A DNA stretch of 64,000 nucleotides from Marisa cornuarietis (Eukaryota; Mollusca; Gastropoda; Architaenioglossa; Ampullariidae): contig SMMW01000001.1 of the NCBI GenBank assembly GCA_004794655.1, forward strand, positions 1,364,001 to 1,428,000, in the 5' to 3' direction. Shown in pieces: positions 60,801 through 63,775 of this stretch (its first letter is position 1; each line of letters starts with the position of its first letter). The notes beneath the pieces were generated by a model. It did no database searches and was not told the origin of the DNA. It saw nothing but the letters and a program-made list of their open reading frames with translations. Both the position numbers and the translations under genes were made by a program.

Positions 60801-62514
60801 TCCTGCAAATAATTATTTCAGAATGTTTTTAGTGTTATACAAATCTGAGCATCTATTGTTTTAAGTTTAACATACTTGCTTTAATATCATATTTTAATTT
60901 ATTGTGACGATGACATTTCAGTCTAGTACTATTTTATCTACTTTGGCTTTCATTAAAAAATAATGTAGAATTAAAAATCCACTATTTATTTTTGAACGTT
61001 ATATTGAAAAGGTGAAAAGGTAGTAGTCATGCGAACTACTATTATTTCATCATCATTGGAAAATGCGTGATTATATTTCCAACTCGCGCGAACACAGTTA
61101 TGTAACAGAGCCTTTAGACAAGGAGCAGACAGGAAAGCCTAGAAGTTAGAGAACTGGCGTTCGATACCCGCCTGACGCTTTGAACTACCCCTCTCCACAG
61201 TTATCCAGCTGTCGGAAATAGGTACCCGACTCCACAGAGCGTCTGGGAAAGTAAAGCAGCGAGATGGACAGATGGGCATCTCCCGAGAAAGCCATACCCA
61301 AGAAAAATGTAGTCTCTAACATCTCACACCCCAACGACTTAAGAGGTTAGGGACCGACCTTTACCTAAAAAGGTAAAATTTTGACCACTTCGTTTGTCTT
61401 TCCTAAAAGGATTCCCATATCTGTTGGAGTCCAGAAGACAAAGTACCGCCTTAGCTTGTCAAACTATCAAACTATTTCAACAGTCTCTAAATTTTAGCAA
61501 TATTACTCTATCATTCAACTTTGGTCAAAGGGATGACCATATTAATTTCGAAATGATTAGGCTCATTACTTAGAGACATTTTACCAAAGATGTGCATTTA
61601 GATTTCTTTCATTCGTACCAGTGAGATTTCTACTGATTTTGTCTGTCACAACTTCCACGTCAGCAGAACCTAACAAACGGCGCTGTTTCTCTAGAGTCCA
61701 GTCCCCAAAGTAGGCTGTGTCGTGCTTTTGCTGGATGGTTTGCCAACGGCGATCGTGAGTGGACTGTCCTACGTCACCGACCGTGCAGTTAGGGCCGCAT
61801 GGGCCCAGGCCCAGCACCCACCCAGTCACGAGCGTCACCATTGCCTAGAGGAAGAGGATAACATTCGGTCGATTTCACAAGATAATTCATCTCCTTGCAC
61901 GCATGTCTCCGAGTTTTCTTCCTCTATTCATGCTACATGCCACTCAGCTGATGTAAAGATTTATTTAATAATTTGCTAATTCCATTGTCCATAGTTCATT
62001 AACCTTTACCCACAATGATTGTCATAACGAGGAAAACTTAATGCGGTCAAAACTAGTGAGAAACGTGAAATTTAAAAGCCAGTAGCTCTTAACTGGGCAA
62101 ATGTCATCGAATGTTTGACCGAGTTTGACCGAGTTGTGTGCAAAAGCCACAGAAAATTAATGGTTTTGAAGCGAACGTTCAGGGCATTAAAAGTTTTTTT
62201 TTTTAAGTCAGCATGTAAAGTTCAAACTTCTTTGCTTATGCGTTGTCAATACATTTGCCAATACACTGGGACCTCGGAGGTTTGACGGTTCAGCACTATT
62301 CCTGGTTTAAAACTGGCTTTAGTTTCAACTAGCGTTGTGTTCACATATTTACCGTATAAGTAGTTTTGCCTGGTCGCAAACGATAATCCACGAATTCGAA
62401 GTTCATGGTGCCGCCGCAGAAGTGATGATCTTTTGCAGGTTCCGAACTGACCATTACACCAAGGGTCACAAATGTCAGCGCCACAACACCGACCAGACCC
62501 TCGAGGCGCACCAT
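1..62514 (-). CDS. Giant multi-exon extracellular EGF/beta-sandwich repeat protein (3' end outside window)
   Basis: About 95 exons can be read on the minus strand from an initiator at 62514 to the left edge, some 3,200 codons. It has a signal peptide, a 351-residue N-terminal region, then nine units of the form module B - linker - module A - EGF domain(s) - linker. Intron phases follow one scheme throughout: within each module 0, 2, 2, 1; EGF borders phase 1; linkers start in phase 1 and end in phase 0. Unit lengths of 409, 343, 363, 268, 353, 268, 348 and 346 codons are all whole numbers, which strongly supports the exon calls. The cysteine-rich EGF domains and the signal peptide place it outside the cell, probably in adhesion, matrix or recognition; this is inference. 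No transmembrane segment or terminal stop lies in the window. It could be split into two transcripts (see U5). I do not recognise a named family. Residue numbers below assume that every exon is used. Confidence 0.85.
369..1103 (-). other. U9 intron region with unresolved linker exon
   Basis: No credible exon was seen except a weak linker candidate near 605-635 (short, with GTAAGA as donor). A TCA/TCC-rich microsatellite occupies about 880-1015. Confidence 0.4.
1104..2152 (-). CDS. U9 module B (three exons)
   Basis: Exons 2055-2152 ([28 protein letters not shown]), 1335-1502 ([16 protein letters not shown] start, [14 protein letters not shown] end) and 1104-1156 ([15 protein letters not shown]). 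The middle exon has one extra cysteine (ITRCPDGG) not seen in other units. Confidence 0.83.
1550..1782. mobile_element. MITE with TTTAAAG ends, partial copy 4
   Basis: The right end GAGCTTTATTCATTCATTGA, then GACCTTTAAAG, matches copies 1 and 2. The left part is only weakly recognisable. In the U9 module-B intron. Confidence 0.45.
2607..4061 (-). CDS. U8 three EGF-like domains and linker 2
   Basis: EGF exons 3942-4061 ([27 protein letters not shown]), 3551-3673 ([26 protein letters not shown]) and 3020-3133 ([27 protein letters not shown]). Linker exon 2607-2650 ([14 protein letters not shown]). EGF number and type match U2. Confidence 0.85.
3310..3435. repeat. GA-rich microsatellite region
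   Basis: Imperfect GAGA and GAGAAG runs in the U8 intron just left of the second EGF exon. Confidence 0.85.
4352..5428 (-). CDS. U8 linker and module A (four exons)
   Basis: Linker 5403-5428, only 26 bp (STPSISPM). Module exons 5088-5200 ([18 protein letters not shown]), 4655-4783 ([24 protein letters not shown]) and 4352-4401 ([15 protein letters not shown]). Six-cysteine type with the split cysteine codon. Confidence 0.82.
5748..7105 (-). CDS. U8 module B (three exons)
   Basis: Exons 7008-7105 ([29 protein letters not shown]), 6090-6260 ([15 protein letters not shown] start, [16 protein letters not shown] end) and 5748-5797 ([15 protein letters not shown]). The donor of the first exon (GTACGA) was placed by phase and length. 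Confidence 0.83.
7507..7711. repeat. Compound CG/TG microsatellite
   Basis: (CG)n(TG)n block 7517-7584 and a pure (GT)n block 7650-7711, in the intron between U7 linker 2 and U8 module B. Confidence 0.95.
7762..8236 (-). CDS. U7 EGF-like domain (type S, one cysteine missing) and linker 2
   Basis: EGF exon 8123-8236: [16 protein letters not shown], then [12 protein letters not shown]. The second cysteine of the EGF pattern is Phe here, leaving five cysteines. The type-S domains of U1, U3 and U5 keep all six. Linker exon 7762-7805 ([14 protein letters not shown]) is 44 bp with a GTGGTA donor. Confidence 0.78.
8600..8689 (-). CDS. U7 Ser/Thr/Pro segment exon
   Basis: A 90-bp exon coding [17 protein letters not shown] and then a [13 protein letters not shown] stretch; low complexity, probably an extended O-glycosylated spacer between two EGF domains. 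Open in the phase set by the neighbouring exons, unlike its U5 counterpart. Confidence 0.72.
8863..8979 (-). CDS. U7 EGF-like domain (type D)
   Basis: EGF exon [27 protein letters not shown], with AG acceptor and a normal GTAGGA donor. It shows what the U5 twin looked like before its donor was lost. A Merlin-like element sits in the upstream intron. Confidence 0.88.
9503..10584 (+). mobile_element. Merlin/ISXO2-like DNA transposon with 8-bp target duplication
   Basis: Inverted ends begin GGCAGAACTTTCATATAGG on the left and GGAACAGGTTTCTTATAGG on the right (reverse complement), both followed by TGGTTTT(A/G)C. The flanks are a perfect 8-bp repeat, CACATGTC, at 9495-9502 and 10585-10592. The left part holds a degenerate telomere-like GGGTTA/GGTTTGG tract (about 9645-9725). 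An inner coding region resembles the N-terminal zinc ribbon of ISXO2-type transposases. Length and coding content show internal deletion. Confidence 0.8.
9898..10440 (+). pseudogene. Merlin/ISXO2-like transposase, N-terminal remnant
   Basis: The first frame (9898-10161) ends with the CRSCGEE half of a zinc ribbon. A shifted frame supplies [14 protein letters not shown], and a further shift from about 10211 reads [20 protein letters not shown] and [18 protein letters not shown], an HTH-like segment. Paired CxxC plus the GSWF..SRLS motif are typical of ISXO2/Merlin transposases. At least two frameshifts are present and the DDE core is missing, so it is inactive. Confidence 0.7.
11176..12493 (-). 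CDS. U7 linker and module A (four exons)
   Basis: Linker 12435-12493 ([19 protein letters not shown]). Module exons 12195-12307 ([17 protein letters not shown]), 11813-11944 ([23 protein letters not shown]) and 11176-11225 ([15 protein letters not shown]). Six-cysteine type. The first module exon matches U5 at nearly every base, while the second has many amino-acid differences. Confidence 0.85.
12705..13837 (-). CDS. U7 module B (three exons)
   Basis: Exons 13737-13837 ([29 protein letters not shown]), 13051-13224 ([17 protein letters not shown] start, [16 protein letters not shown] end) and 12705-12754 ([15 protein letters not shown]). Closest to U5. Confidence 0.87.
14183..15990 (-). CDS. 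U6 EGF-like domain (type C) and linker 2
   Basis: EGF exon 15868-15990 ([30 protein letters not shown]). Linker exon 14183-14226 ([14 protein letters not shown]), nearly the same as in U4. A foldback MITE ends about 13 bp upstream of the EGF acceptor. The intron after the EGF exon holds two further MITEs. Confidence 0.85.
14290..14599. mobile_element. MITE with mariner-like ends
   Basis: Inverted ends TACAGGTAGT..TCGGGTTACGACG at both borders, including the flanking TA. About 310 bp, no coding capacity. The subterminal sequence repeats GTTACGACG and GACTTACG motifs. Confidence 0.75.
15171..15397. mobile_element. Merlin-type MITE with 8-bp target duplication and telomere-like core
   Basis: Inverted ends share CTTTGATATGGGGGAGGACG (15178 onward and 15390 backward), preceded by GGGCAGAA and GGTACAG. 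The flanks are GGGAATAG at 15163-15170 and 15398-15405, an 8-bp duplication. The centre is a near-perfect TTAGGG tract (15240-15292). The end pattern and core tract match the larger element at 9503-10584. Confidence 0.82.
16005..16573. mobile_element. Foldback MITE, copy 1
   Basis: A long imperfect palindrome: the left arm (TTTAAAGACCAACCTGAATG onward) returns inverted at the right (CATTTAGGTTGCTATTTAA), with arms of roughly 230 bp including GGTTTTGGAGGCTGCAATTT. The centre holds CT/GA-rich runs. Same family as 62648-63223. Confidence 0.8.
16836..19526 (-). CDS. U6 linker and module A (four exons)
   Basis: Linker 19495-19526 ([10 protein letters not shown]). Module exons 18466-18575 ([20 protein letters not shown]), 18129-18257 ([22 protein letters not shown]) and 16836-16885 ([16 protein letters not shown]). 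Six-cysteine type. A 20-21 bp minisatellite fills the intron between linker and module, and a LINE fragment lies in the last intron. Confidence 0.87.
16935..16975. repeat. GAT microsatellite
   Basis: Imperfect GAT/GATGAC triplets in the U6 intron. Confidence 0.85.
17150..17840 (-). mobile_element. LINE fragment: 3' end of reverse transcriptase
   Basis: Reading the minus strand gives the usual tail of non-LTR reverse transcriptases: [83 protein letters not shown] and [10 protein letters not shown]. Stops and shifts interrupt it, so it is a dead 5'-truncated copy. The clade is not certain. Confidence 0.75.
18900..19460. repeat. Minisatellite, 20-21 bp unit
   Basis: More than 20 copies of a unit like ACAGTCACACCCTTACAGG / ACAGTCACACCCTAACAGC, alternating between the two variants. 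Intron of U6 between linker and module A. Confidence 0.9.
19743..20574 (-). CDS. U6 module B (three exons)
   Basis: Exons 20477-20574 ([28 protein letters not shown]), 20137-20307 ([15 protein letters not shown] start, [16 protein letters not shown] end) and 19743-19789 ([13 protein letters not shown]). Very close to U4 in every exon, including the 47-bp third exon (50 bp in most units). Confidence 0.87.
20931..21530 (-). CDS. U5 EGF-like domain (type S) and linker 2
   Basis: EGF exon 21411-21530 ([26 protein letters not shown]), six cysteines intact. Linker exon 20931-20974 ([14 protein letters not shown]). Both have good splice sites, so the exons downstream of the damaged U5 exons still look functional. 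Confidence 0.85.
21766..21870 (-). pseudogene. U5 Ser/Thr segment exon with in-frame stop
   Basis: Clear counterpart of the U7 exon at 8600-8689: the same DTSS start, AG acceptor and GTCAGC donor, 105 bp. The phase set by the upstream EGF exon gives D-T-S-S-V-stop, with TAA at 21854-21856. Skipping it keeps the frame because its length is a multiple of three. Skipping it together with the preceding damaged EGF exon also keeps the frame. It is either skipped, a decaying exon, or a true early stop. Confidence 0.65.
21980..23625. repeat. AT-rich minisatellite interrupted by a Tigger element
   Basis: Units of about 48-62 bp with AGACAAACTAATGTTAAAAC and TATTTATTAAAGAAAAAC blocks, on both sides of the transposon (22131-23308). 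On the minus strand most units contain AATAAA. The right edge reaches to within about 20 bp of the U5 EGF exon. Confidence 0.8.
22131..23308 (+). mobile_element. Tigger/pogo-like transposon remnant
   Basis: Ends AACCTCTCTATTAAG (left) and AATAGAGAGGTT (right) between TA dinucleotides. Coding remnant 22402-22710: [20 protein letters not shown] is the first HTH of pogo/Tigger transposases, and [20 protein letters not shown] is the start of the CENP-B-type second HTH. Frame lesions follow (DDFQAST, then a stop). No DDE core. It is inserted inside a minisatellite. Confidence 0.78.
23600..23640 (-). terminator. Possible premature polyadenylation region after U5 EGF exon
   Basis: On the gene's strand, the unspliced frame ends at TAA (23621-23623), overlapping two AATAAA hexamers (23620-23625 and 23615-23620). 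More AATAAA copies follow in the minisatellite. Could end a shorter secreted isoform; inference only. Confidence 0.35.
23641..23757 (-). CDS. U5 EGF-like domain (type D) with lost GT donor
   Basis: EGF exon [27 protein letters not shown], 117 bp like its U7 twin. At the expected 3' border the bases after CAAG are GCGATT, not GT. If it is not spliced, the frame runs seven more codons to a TAA at 23621-23623, which overlaps an AATAAA signal. A minisatellite begins within about 20 bp of the border. GC donors exist, but this one lacks the usual GCAAGT context, so use of the exon in the long mRNA is doubtful. Confidence 0.7.
24011..27585 (-). CDS. U5 linker and module A (four exons, interrupted by a solo LTR)
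   Basis: Linker 27530-27585 ([18 protein letters not shown]). Module exons 27219-27328 ([17 protein letters not shown]), 25270-25401 ([24 protein letters not shown]) and 24011-24060 ([15 protein letters not shown]). The first module exon is almost identical in DNA to that of U7. A 1.4-kb solo LTR lies in the intron between the first and second module exons. Phases are intact. Confidence 0.85.
24061..25263. other. U5 intron without recognisable content
   Basis: AT-rich, with a plus-strand ORF of 70 codons (24434-24646) that matches nothing I know. No clear transposon ends. Confidence 0.5.
25501..26897. mobile_element. Solo LTR, 1.4 kb
   Basis: Starts TGTCATGAG and ends CTGTCACA, giving TG...CA termini, flanked by a perfect 5-bp repeat TAAAC (25496-25500 and 26898-26902). 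It contains an AATAAA near 26655 and no tRNA primer site or polyprotein. Small ORFs inside are not convincing genes. It lies in the U5 intron between the first two module-A exons. Confidence 0.75.
27866..30638 (-). CDS. U5 module B (three exons)
   Basis: Exons 30538-30638 ([29 protein letters not shown]), 28190-28363 ([17 protein letters not shown] start, [16 protein letters not shown] end) and 27866-27915 ([15 protein letters not shown]). The middle exon differs from that of U7 at about 8 of 58 residues. A large intron (28364-30537) with a MITE copy and a minisatellite separates the first two exons. Confidence 0.87.
28968..29246. mobile_element. MITE with GGGGCC ends, copy 3 (diverged)
   Basis: Contains the ATTGCACAACACATTTCTAA left block, a TTTTAGGCCTTAACTC block and a TTGCAACTAGCTCCTGG end. 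Same family as 44791-45069. In the U5 module-B intron. Confidence 0.6.
29640..29890. repeat. Degenerate TCGTC minisatellite
   Basis: Short TCATCTATCGTC-type units grade into a 28-bp repeat (TCGTCAGAATCGTCGAAAG block) seen at least twice. No open gene; the plus-strand ORF here is repeat translation. Confidence 0.7.
31027..31504 (-). CDS. U4 EGF-like domain (type C) and linker 2
   Basis: EGF exon 31382-31504 ([30 protein letters not shown]). Linker exon 31027-31070 ([14 protein letters not shown]), 44 bp with phase 1 in and phase 0 out. The unit has only this one EGF domain. Confidence 0.87.
31848..32949 (-). CDS. U4 linker and module A (four exons)
   Basis: Linker 32918-32949 ([10 protein letters not shown]). 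Module exons 32523-32632 ([20 protein letters not shown]), 32209-32337 ([24 protein letters not shown]) and 31848-31897 ([15 protein letters not shown]). Six-cysteine type with the split cysteine codon. Closest to U6. Confidence 0.87.
33009..33929 (-). mobile_element. Second Tigger/pogo-like transposon remnant
   Basis: Left end CAGTGGTACCTTGAGATACG and matching right end near 33905-33929, flanked by TA. The minus-strand coding remnant reads [20 protein letters not shown] and [20 protein letters not shown], both pogo-type HTH regions, with a frameshift in an A-run near 33545. No catalytic core remains. A long AC microsatellite abuts the right end. Confidence 0.78.
33933..34003. repeat. AC microsatellite
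   Basis: About 35 AC copies directly beside the right end of the second Tigger-like element. Confidence 0.95.
34174..34876 (-). CDS. U4 module B (three exons)
   Basis: Exons 34779-34876 ([28 protein letters not shown]), 34455-34625 ([15 protein letters not shown] start, [16 protein letters not shown] end) and 34174-34220 ([13 protein letters not shown]). The middle exon differs from its U6 counterpart at about 10 of 57 residues, far less than from other units, so U4 and U6 are recent duplicates. Confidence 0.87.
35230..35848 (-). CDS. U3 fused Ser/Thr segment plus EGF exon, and linker 2
   Basis: Exon 35615-35848 reads without a break from a Ser/Thr-rich stretch ([18 protein letters not shown], then [16 protein letters not shown]) into an EGF domain ([27 protein letters not shown]). 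In U5 and U7 the same two parts are separate exons with an intron of about 235-365 bp. No donor/acceptor pair with a credible intron length lies between them here, so they appear fused. Linker exon 35230-35273 ([14 protein letters not shown]) follows. Confidence 0.75.
36218..36343 (-). CDS. U3 EGF-like domain (type D)
   Basis: Single phase-1 EGF exon: [14 protein letters not shown], then [14 protein letters not shown]. It is the counterpart of the U5 and U7 type-D EGF exons and three codons longer. Good AG acceptor and a GTAACT donor. Confidence 0.88.
36629..37764 (-). CDS. U3 linker and module A (four exons)
   Basis: Linker 37694-37764 is the longest of its class (71 bp, [20 protein letters not shown]). 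Module exons 37392-37501 ([18 protein letters not shown]), 36988-37119 ([24 protein letters not shown]) and 36629-36678 ([15 protein letters not shown]). Six-cysteine type, including the split cysteine codon. The first module exon uses a GTGCGT donor. Confidence 0.82.
36790..36885. repeat. TA/TG microsatellite
   Basis: TATATA runs followed by GTGTGT in the U3 module-A intron. Confidence 0.9.
38002..44318 (-). CDS. U3 module B (three exons split by a 5-kb intron)
   Basis: Exons 44221-44318 ([28 protein letters not shown]), 39143-39316 ([18 protein letters not shown] start, [13 protein letters not shown] end) and 38002-38051 ([15 protein letters not shown]). The first intron is unusually large because it holds the DUF4806 transposon. 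Splice phases are unchanged. Confidence 0.85.
38600..38875 (-). mobile_element. tRNA-derived SINE-like repeat
   Basis: Minus strand starts GGGGCCCCGGTAGTTTAGTG; TAGTTTAGTGG fits a pol III A box, and GGATTCAGATCTC is a worn B box. The body (CCGGAGTACCCGGAGAAACC, AGTGCTTCCACCTTGTGG) recurs as a fragment at 58085-58125. Confidence 0.6.
39331..39600. repeat. Dispersed repeat (copy 1)
   Basis: An AAT-rich head, then AGCGCATATTCACACTCATA and GAGCATGCTCTTAGCGCTTA, then a purine-rich tail. The same sequence with few changes occurs at 63776-64000. No coding capacity; possibly SINE-like. Confidence 0.7.
41170..43291 (+). pseudogene. DUF4806-domain gene of the transposon (decayed)
   Basis: Candidate exons 41170-41279, 41421-41534, about 41690-41748, 41921-42079, 42488-42610 and 43251-43291 (stop TGA at 43289). 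Motifs: [79 protein letters not shown], then [13 protein letters not shown]. These fit DUF4806, a domain of unknown function common in animal transposon-linked genes. The first two exons are tandem duplicates (both end AASN..AS..SQ). The second has an in-frame TAG, and the run of six G near 41942 causes a frameshift. The N-terminal part was not found. Confidence 0.68.
42660..42850 (+). mobile_element. SINE-like insert inside the DUF4806 element
   Basis: TGGTGCAATGG resembles an A box and GCAGGTTCACATAC a B box; the rest is not recognisable. It lies between coding exons of the transposon gene. Confidence 0.4.
44702..46225 (-). CDS. U2 three EGF-like domains and linker 2
   Basis: EGF exons 46106-46225 ([24 protein letters not shown]), 45874-45987 ([24 protein letters not shown]) and 45458-45571 ([24 protein letters not shown]). 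Linker exon 44702-44745 ([14 protein letters not shown]). The same EGF order and type returns in U8. The 45874 donor is GTCTGT, a poor match to the consensus but in the right phase. Confidence 0.85.
44791..45069. mobile_element. MITE with GGGGCCAGTTGCACAA ends, copy 1
   Basis: TGGGGCCAGTTGCACAA at the left and TTGTGCAACTGACCCC at the right; AT-rich inside. In the U2 intron just upstream of the linker-2 exon in genomic order. Two diverged copies are at 45105-45396 and 28968-29246. Confidence 0.7.
45105..45396. mobile_element. MITE with GGGGCC ends, copy 2 (diverged)
   Basis: Shares the internal TTTTTAGGCCTTAAGTCT block and the ATGTGCAACTAGCCCTTGG end with the copies at 44791 and 28968. Left end degraded. 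Confidence 0.6.
46371..48347 (-). CDS. U2 linker and module A (four exons)
   Basis: Linker 48316-48347 ([10 protein letters not shown]). Module exons 47457-47563 ([20 protein letters not shown]), 46997-47125 ([24 protein letters not shown]) and 46371-46420 ([15 protein letters not shown]). It has six cysteines; one is encoded across the phase-2 intron between the first two module exons (TG then T). The middle-exon donor GTCAGT lies only about 14 bp from a MITE end. Confidence 0.85.
46630..46983. mobile_element. MITE with TTTAAAG ends, copy 2
   Basis: The right end (ATTGAGCTTTATCCAC, then GCAACCCACTAGGTCTTTAA) matches copy 1; the left end is more diverged. It stops about 14 bp from the donor of the U2 module-A second exon. 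Confidence 0.6.
48976..49690 (-). CDS. U2 module B (three exons)
   Basis: Exons 49593-49690 ([18 protein letters not shown], then [11 protein letters not shown]), 49169-49339 ([14 protein letters not shown] start, [13 protein letters not shown] end) and 48976-49025 ([11 protein letters not shown]). Four conserved cysteines: two in the first exon, one in VCV, one in CY. This is the model from which the other B modules were recognised. Confidence 0.85.
50111..53540 (-). CDS. U1 four EGF-like domains and linker 2
   Basis: Four phase-1 EGF exons: 53433-53540 ([25 protein letters not shown]), 53167-53295 ([24 protein letters not shown]), 52080-52193 ([28 protein letters not shown]) and 50847-50960 ([24 protein letters not shown]). 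The third has the DIDD start typical of calcium-binding EGF domains, but the rest of that consensus is only partly visible. The 44-bp linker exon 50111-50154 ([14 protein letters not shown]) joins to U2 in phase 0. Confidence 0.85.
50280..50404. repeat. AC and ATCA microsatellites
   Basis: CACACGCACAC run then about 16 copies of ATCA/CAAT from 50338. A similar AATC/AAGC run lies at 49553-49588. Confidence 0.95.
50401..50698. mobile_element. Possible MITE with GGCGGCC-type ends
   Basis: Left AGAGCGGCTCTAGGCTCGTG and right, reversed, AAGGGTGGCCTTAGGCATGT match at about two thirds of positions. The inner copies of GGCGGCC(CT) look like other hAT-type small elements. It abuts an ATCA microsatellite. 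Confidence 0.4.
50961..52079. other. U1 intron without recognisable content
   Basis: Between the third and fourth EGF exons. A minus-strand ORF of 110 codons (51116-51448) has no motif I can recognise. Confidence 0.5.
52560..52740 (+). mobile_element. tRNA-derived SINE-like repeat
   Basis: GGTGGCGCAGTGGTGCAGTG gives an A-box-like start, itself tandemly repeated; GGTTGTATTTC is a poor B box. The tail GTTTTCTCCAGGTAACCC is a common feature of invertebrate SINEs. Followed by a TG/CGTG microsatellite. Confidence 0.5.
52733..52799. repeat. TG/CGTG microsatellite
   Basis: (TG)n with an inner block of CGTG tetramers, at the tail of the SINE-like repeat. Confidence 0.9.
53855..53938. repeat. GT/GA microsatellite
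   Basis: Imperfect GT run passing into a GA run, in the U1 intron left of the first EGF exon's partner. Confidence 0.9.
54003..54555. mobile_element. Element whose inverted ends are tandem repeats
   Basis: The left 110 bp is six or so copies of a 15-17 bp unit like ACACTTAATCCCCAG. The right 90 bp is the same unit inverted (GTCTGGGGATTAAGT). The AT-rich middle has no ORF. In the intron after the U1 module A. Confidence 0.6.
54633..56774 (-). CDS. U1 linker and module A (four exons)
   Basis: Linker exon 56743-56774 (32 bp, [10 protein letters not shown]). Module exons 55470-55570 ([20 protein letters not shown]), 55069-55245 ([15 protein letters not shown]) and 54633-54676 ([14 protein letters not shown]). 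It has four cysteines, like the B modules, and lacks the extra pair that marks every later A module. The 44-bp third exon has two possible acceptors a few bases apart. The GTTTGT donor of the middle exon is weak but in the expected phase 2. Confidence 0.7.
55571..56742. other. U1 intron without recognisable content
   Basis: Between linker and module A. No exon or repeat ends identified. Confidence 0.5.
57032..57751 (-). CDS. U1 module B (three exons), cysteine-free version
   Basis: Exons 57606-57751, 57264-57440 and 57032-57072 follow the module pattern in phases 0/2/2/1. The first has [18 protein letters not shown], like the PTP..G start of other modules. The second ends [19 protein letters not shown], matching the AG.HHVCV..D..G signature elsewhere. 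The third is short ([14 protein letters not shown]). All four cysteines present in other B modules are absent here. The fold is probably a beta-sandwich of about 120 residues; that is inference from the pattern. Confidence 0.75.
57783..57820. repeat. AC microsatellite
   Basis: About 18 AC copies roughly 30 bp upstream of the U1 module-B first exon. Confidence 0.95.
57880..58387. mobile_element. MITE with TTTAAAG ends, copy 3 with nested insert
   Basis: Left AAGGACTAGTGAGGTACACA and AAAACTCAGTGCAAGATATT, right ACTAGTCCTTTAAC. A SINE-like tail (58060-58200, AGTGCTTCCACC...GCACTGTGG) and GTT and G runs lie inside, making it longer than the others. Confidence 0.5.
58559..61844 (-). CDS. N-terminal region, exons 2-6 (residues about 55-351)
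   Basis: Exons: 61619-61844, 60685-60802, 60201-60347, 58928-59060, 58559-58825. Readable landmarks in order: [78 protein letters not shown], and a 89-codon exon with [20 protein letters not shown] and SLVLEDFN. From memory, this order of short motifs (GWxLGxGPCGxxC, then RND.G.PNSSP, then DxDGDxIxCR, then an EDFN stretch before the repeats) recurs at the N terminus of large predicted secreted proteins of molluscs and cnidarians. I know of no function for it. The donor of the 60685 exon (GTTACA) was chosen because it alone gives the required phase 2; it is the least certain border here. Confidence 0.7.
59462..59792. mobile_element. MITE with TTTAAAG ends, copy 1
   Basis: Begins TTTAAAGCACCGAAGTGGGT and ends ACCCAACTAGTCCTTTAAA; subterminal GAATAAAGCTCAATGCA returns inverted near the right end. 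In the N-terminal region introns. Related copies: 46630-46983, 57880-58387 and 1550-1782. Confidence 0.65.
60382..60505. repeat. TCAC tetranucleotide microsatellite
   Basis: About 30 near-perfect TCAC copies immediately right of exon 60201-60347. Confidence 0.95.
60803..61618. other. N-terminal intron, repeat-like in part
   Basis: 61090-61380 has worn SINE-like wording (GCGTTCGATACCCGCCTGAC) but no clear ends. Nothing else seen. Confidence 0.4.
62353..62514 (-). CDS. First coding exon: signal peptide and start of N-terminal region
   Basis: The ATG at 62514-62512 opens [20 protein letters not shown], a short charged start followed by a hydrophobic core and a small-residue cleavage zone (MVSS/EPAK). 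That is a typical secretory signal. The exon continues with a CGGTMNFEF segment and ends in phase 0 at a GTAAAT donor. An AG acceptor (TTTGTGCAG, ending at 62554) lies upstream in the same frame, so a 5' UTR intron is possible; an upstream in-frame ATG at 62556 would spoil the signal peptide and is not preferred. A foldback MITE sits about 130 bp upstream, so the promoter is not evident. Confidence 0.75.
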
Positions 62515-62647
62515 TGTCTGTGCAGGTTCGCTTGCAACTGACCCCAGGTACTGCACAAAGAATACACACCATTCGCTTCATTGACACCACGCATTTTACT
62601 GAAAGATTACTTAGTTATTCTATATTTAAACTTGTTGCTTGTGGCAC

Positions 62648-63223
62648 TTTAAAGACCAACTTGAATGGTTTGCGTTTTTTGCAGATATCGATAGATATAG
62701 GCGATATGAGCCTAACCTGTAAATTGCAGCCTCCAAAACCCATCCGTTAATTAATTATCCGCTAGCATAGTACGCGATTCGCACCTGCGATCAACAAGCG
62801 CCGCTAACAGTGTACTACGTCACACTAATGCACCATTCACAACATTGGCAGCCGCCAACACCAAACACAGAGAGAGAGCGAGAGACAGTTCGGATTTTTC
62901 GGACGTTAAAGTCTGCTTTTCTCATGCTCAAGTAGCATTTTTTTTCAGAACCACGAGAAATGCAGACTTTCAACGTCCCAAAACCCGAACTCTCGCTCAT
63001 TCTCTCTCTCTCTCTGATTGGTGTTGACTGCTGTCAATGTTGTGAATGGTGCACTAGTGTGACGTAGTACACTGTTAGCGGCGCTTGTTGATCGTAAGTG
63101 CGAATCGTAGCGGATAATTAATTAATGGAAGGGTTTTGGAGGCTAAAATTTACAGATTAGGTTTATATCGCATATATCTACCGATATATGAAAACTTCGA
63201 AAACCATTCAGGTTGGTCTTTAA
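62648..63223. mobile_element. Foldback MITE, copy 2
   Basis: Ends TTTAAAGACCAACTTGAATG and, reversed, at 63223; arms and centre match the copy at 16005-16573. It lies about 130 bp upstream of the signal-peptide exon, where the promoter or first intron would be. Confidence 0.8.
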
Positions 63224-63775
63224 TATCTTTGTAAAGAGAACTGTTCTCGGTTCCGTGTTGGAGAAACGGCTATATCATTATTGCTATAGAAAGAGCAATA
63301 TGATCAAAGAGGATATGATCCTTGTGCCCTTTCGACCCCAGGGGTCACTACTCACAATGTCTCTTAACGCAAAATGCACGTGTCATTGGGGGTTTTCCTC
63401 GGAAAAGACAGGCTCACACACGCTTAATGTACTCTAGCTGAAAAGAAATCTTACATTCAATTTAATATTTCAAAAAAAGTAAGGGTGTAAATAAAAAGGC
63501 GCATAACATAATATTTATCGCGGTGAAGGAAAACATTCAAATGGGACTGAAGCAGCAATACCTCCGGTCTGACTGAGGTACTGTTAGTTTGTTCTATGCC
63601 TCTTTCACTGTCATTGTCTTTATCATTTCATGTCATTTGCCTGTAAACTCCGTTTATACCTTCACTGAATTATTTACACCTTATTTTGTGTGACTGCTTT
63701 CCAGGATTTGGATGTTATGTTTCTTACGTAAGACAACTTCAAGACAATTGTCAATAAATTAAGTGTAAACTGAAA
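63224..63775. other. Upstream region, nothing identified
   Basis: Between the foldback MITE and the dispersed repeat. No exon, TATA box with clear context, or CpG-rich stretch was recognised. Confidence 0.5.

Noticed and set aside
62247..62590. Alternative cysteine-rich N-terminal frame
   Set aside because: It is the shadow of the signal-peptide exon; it lacks the signal sequence and does not fit the next exon.
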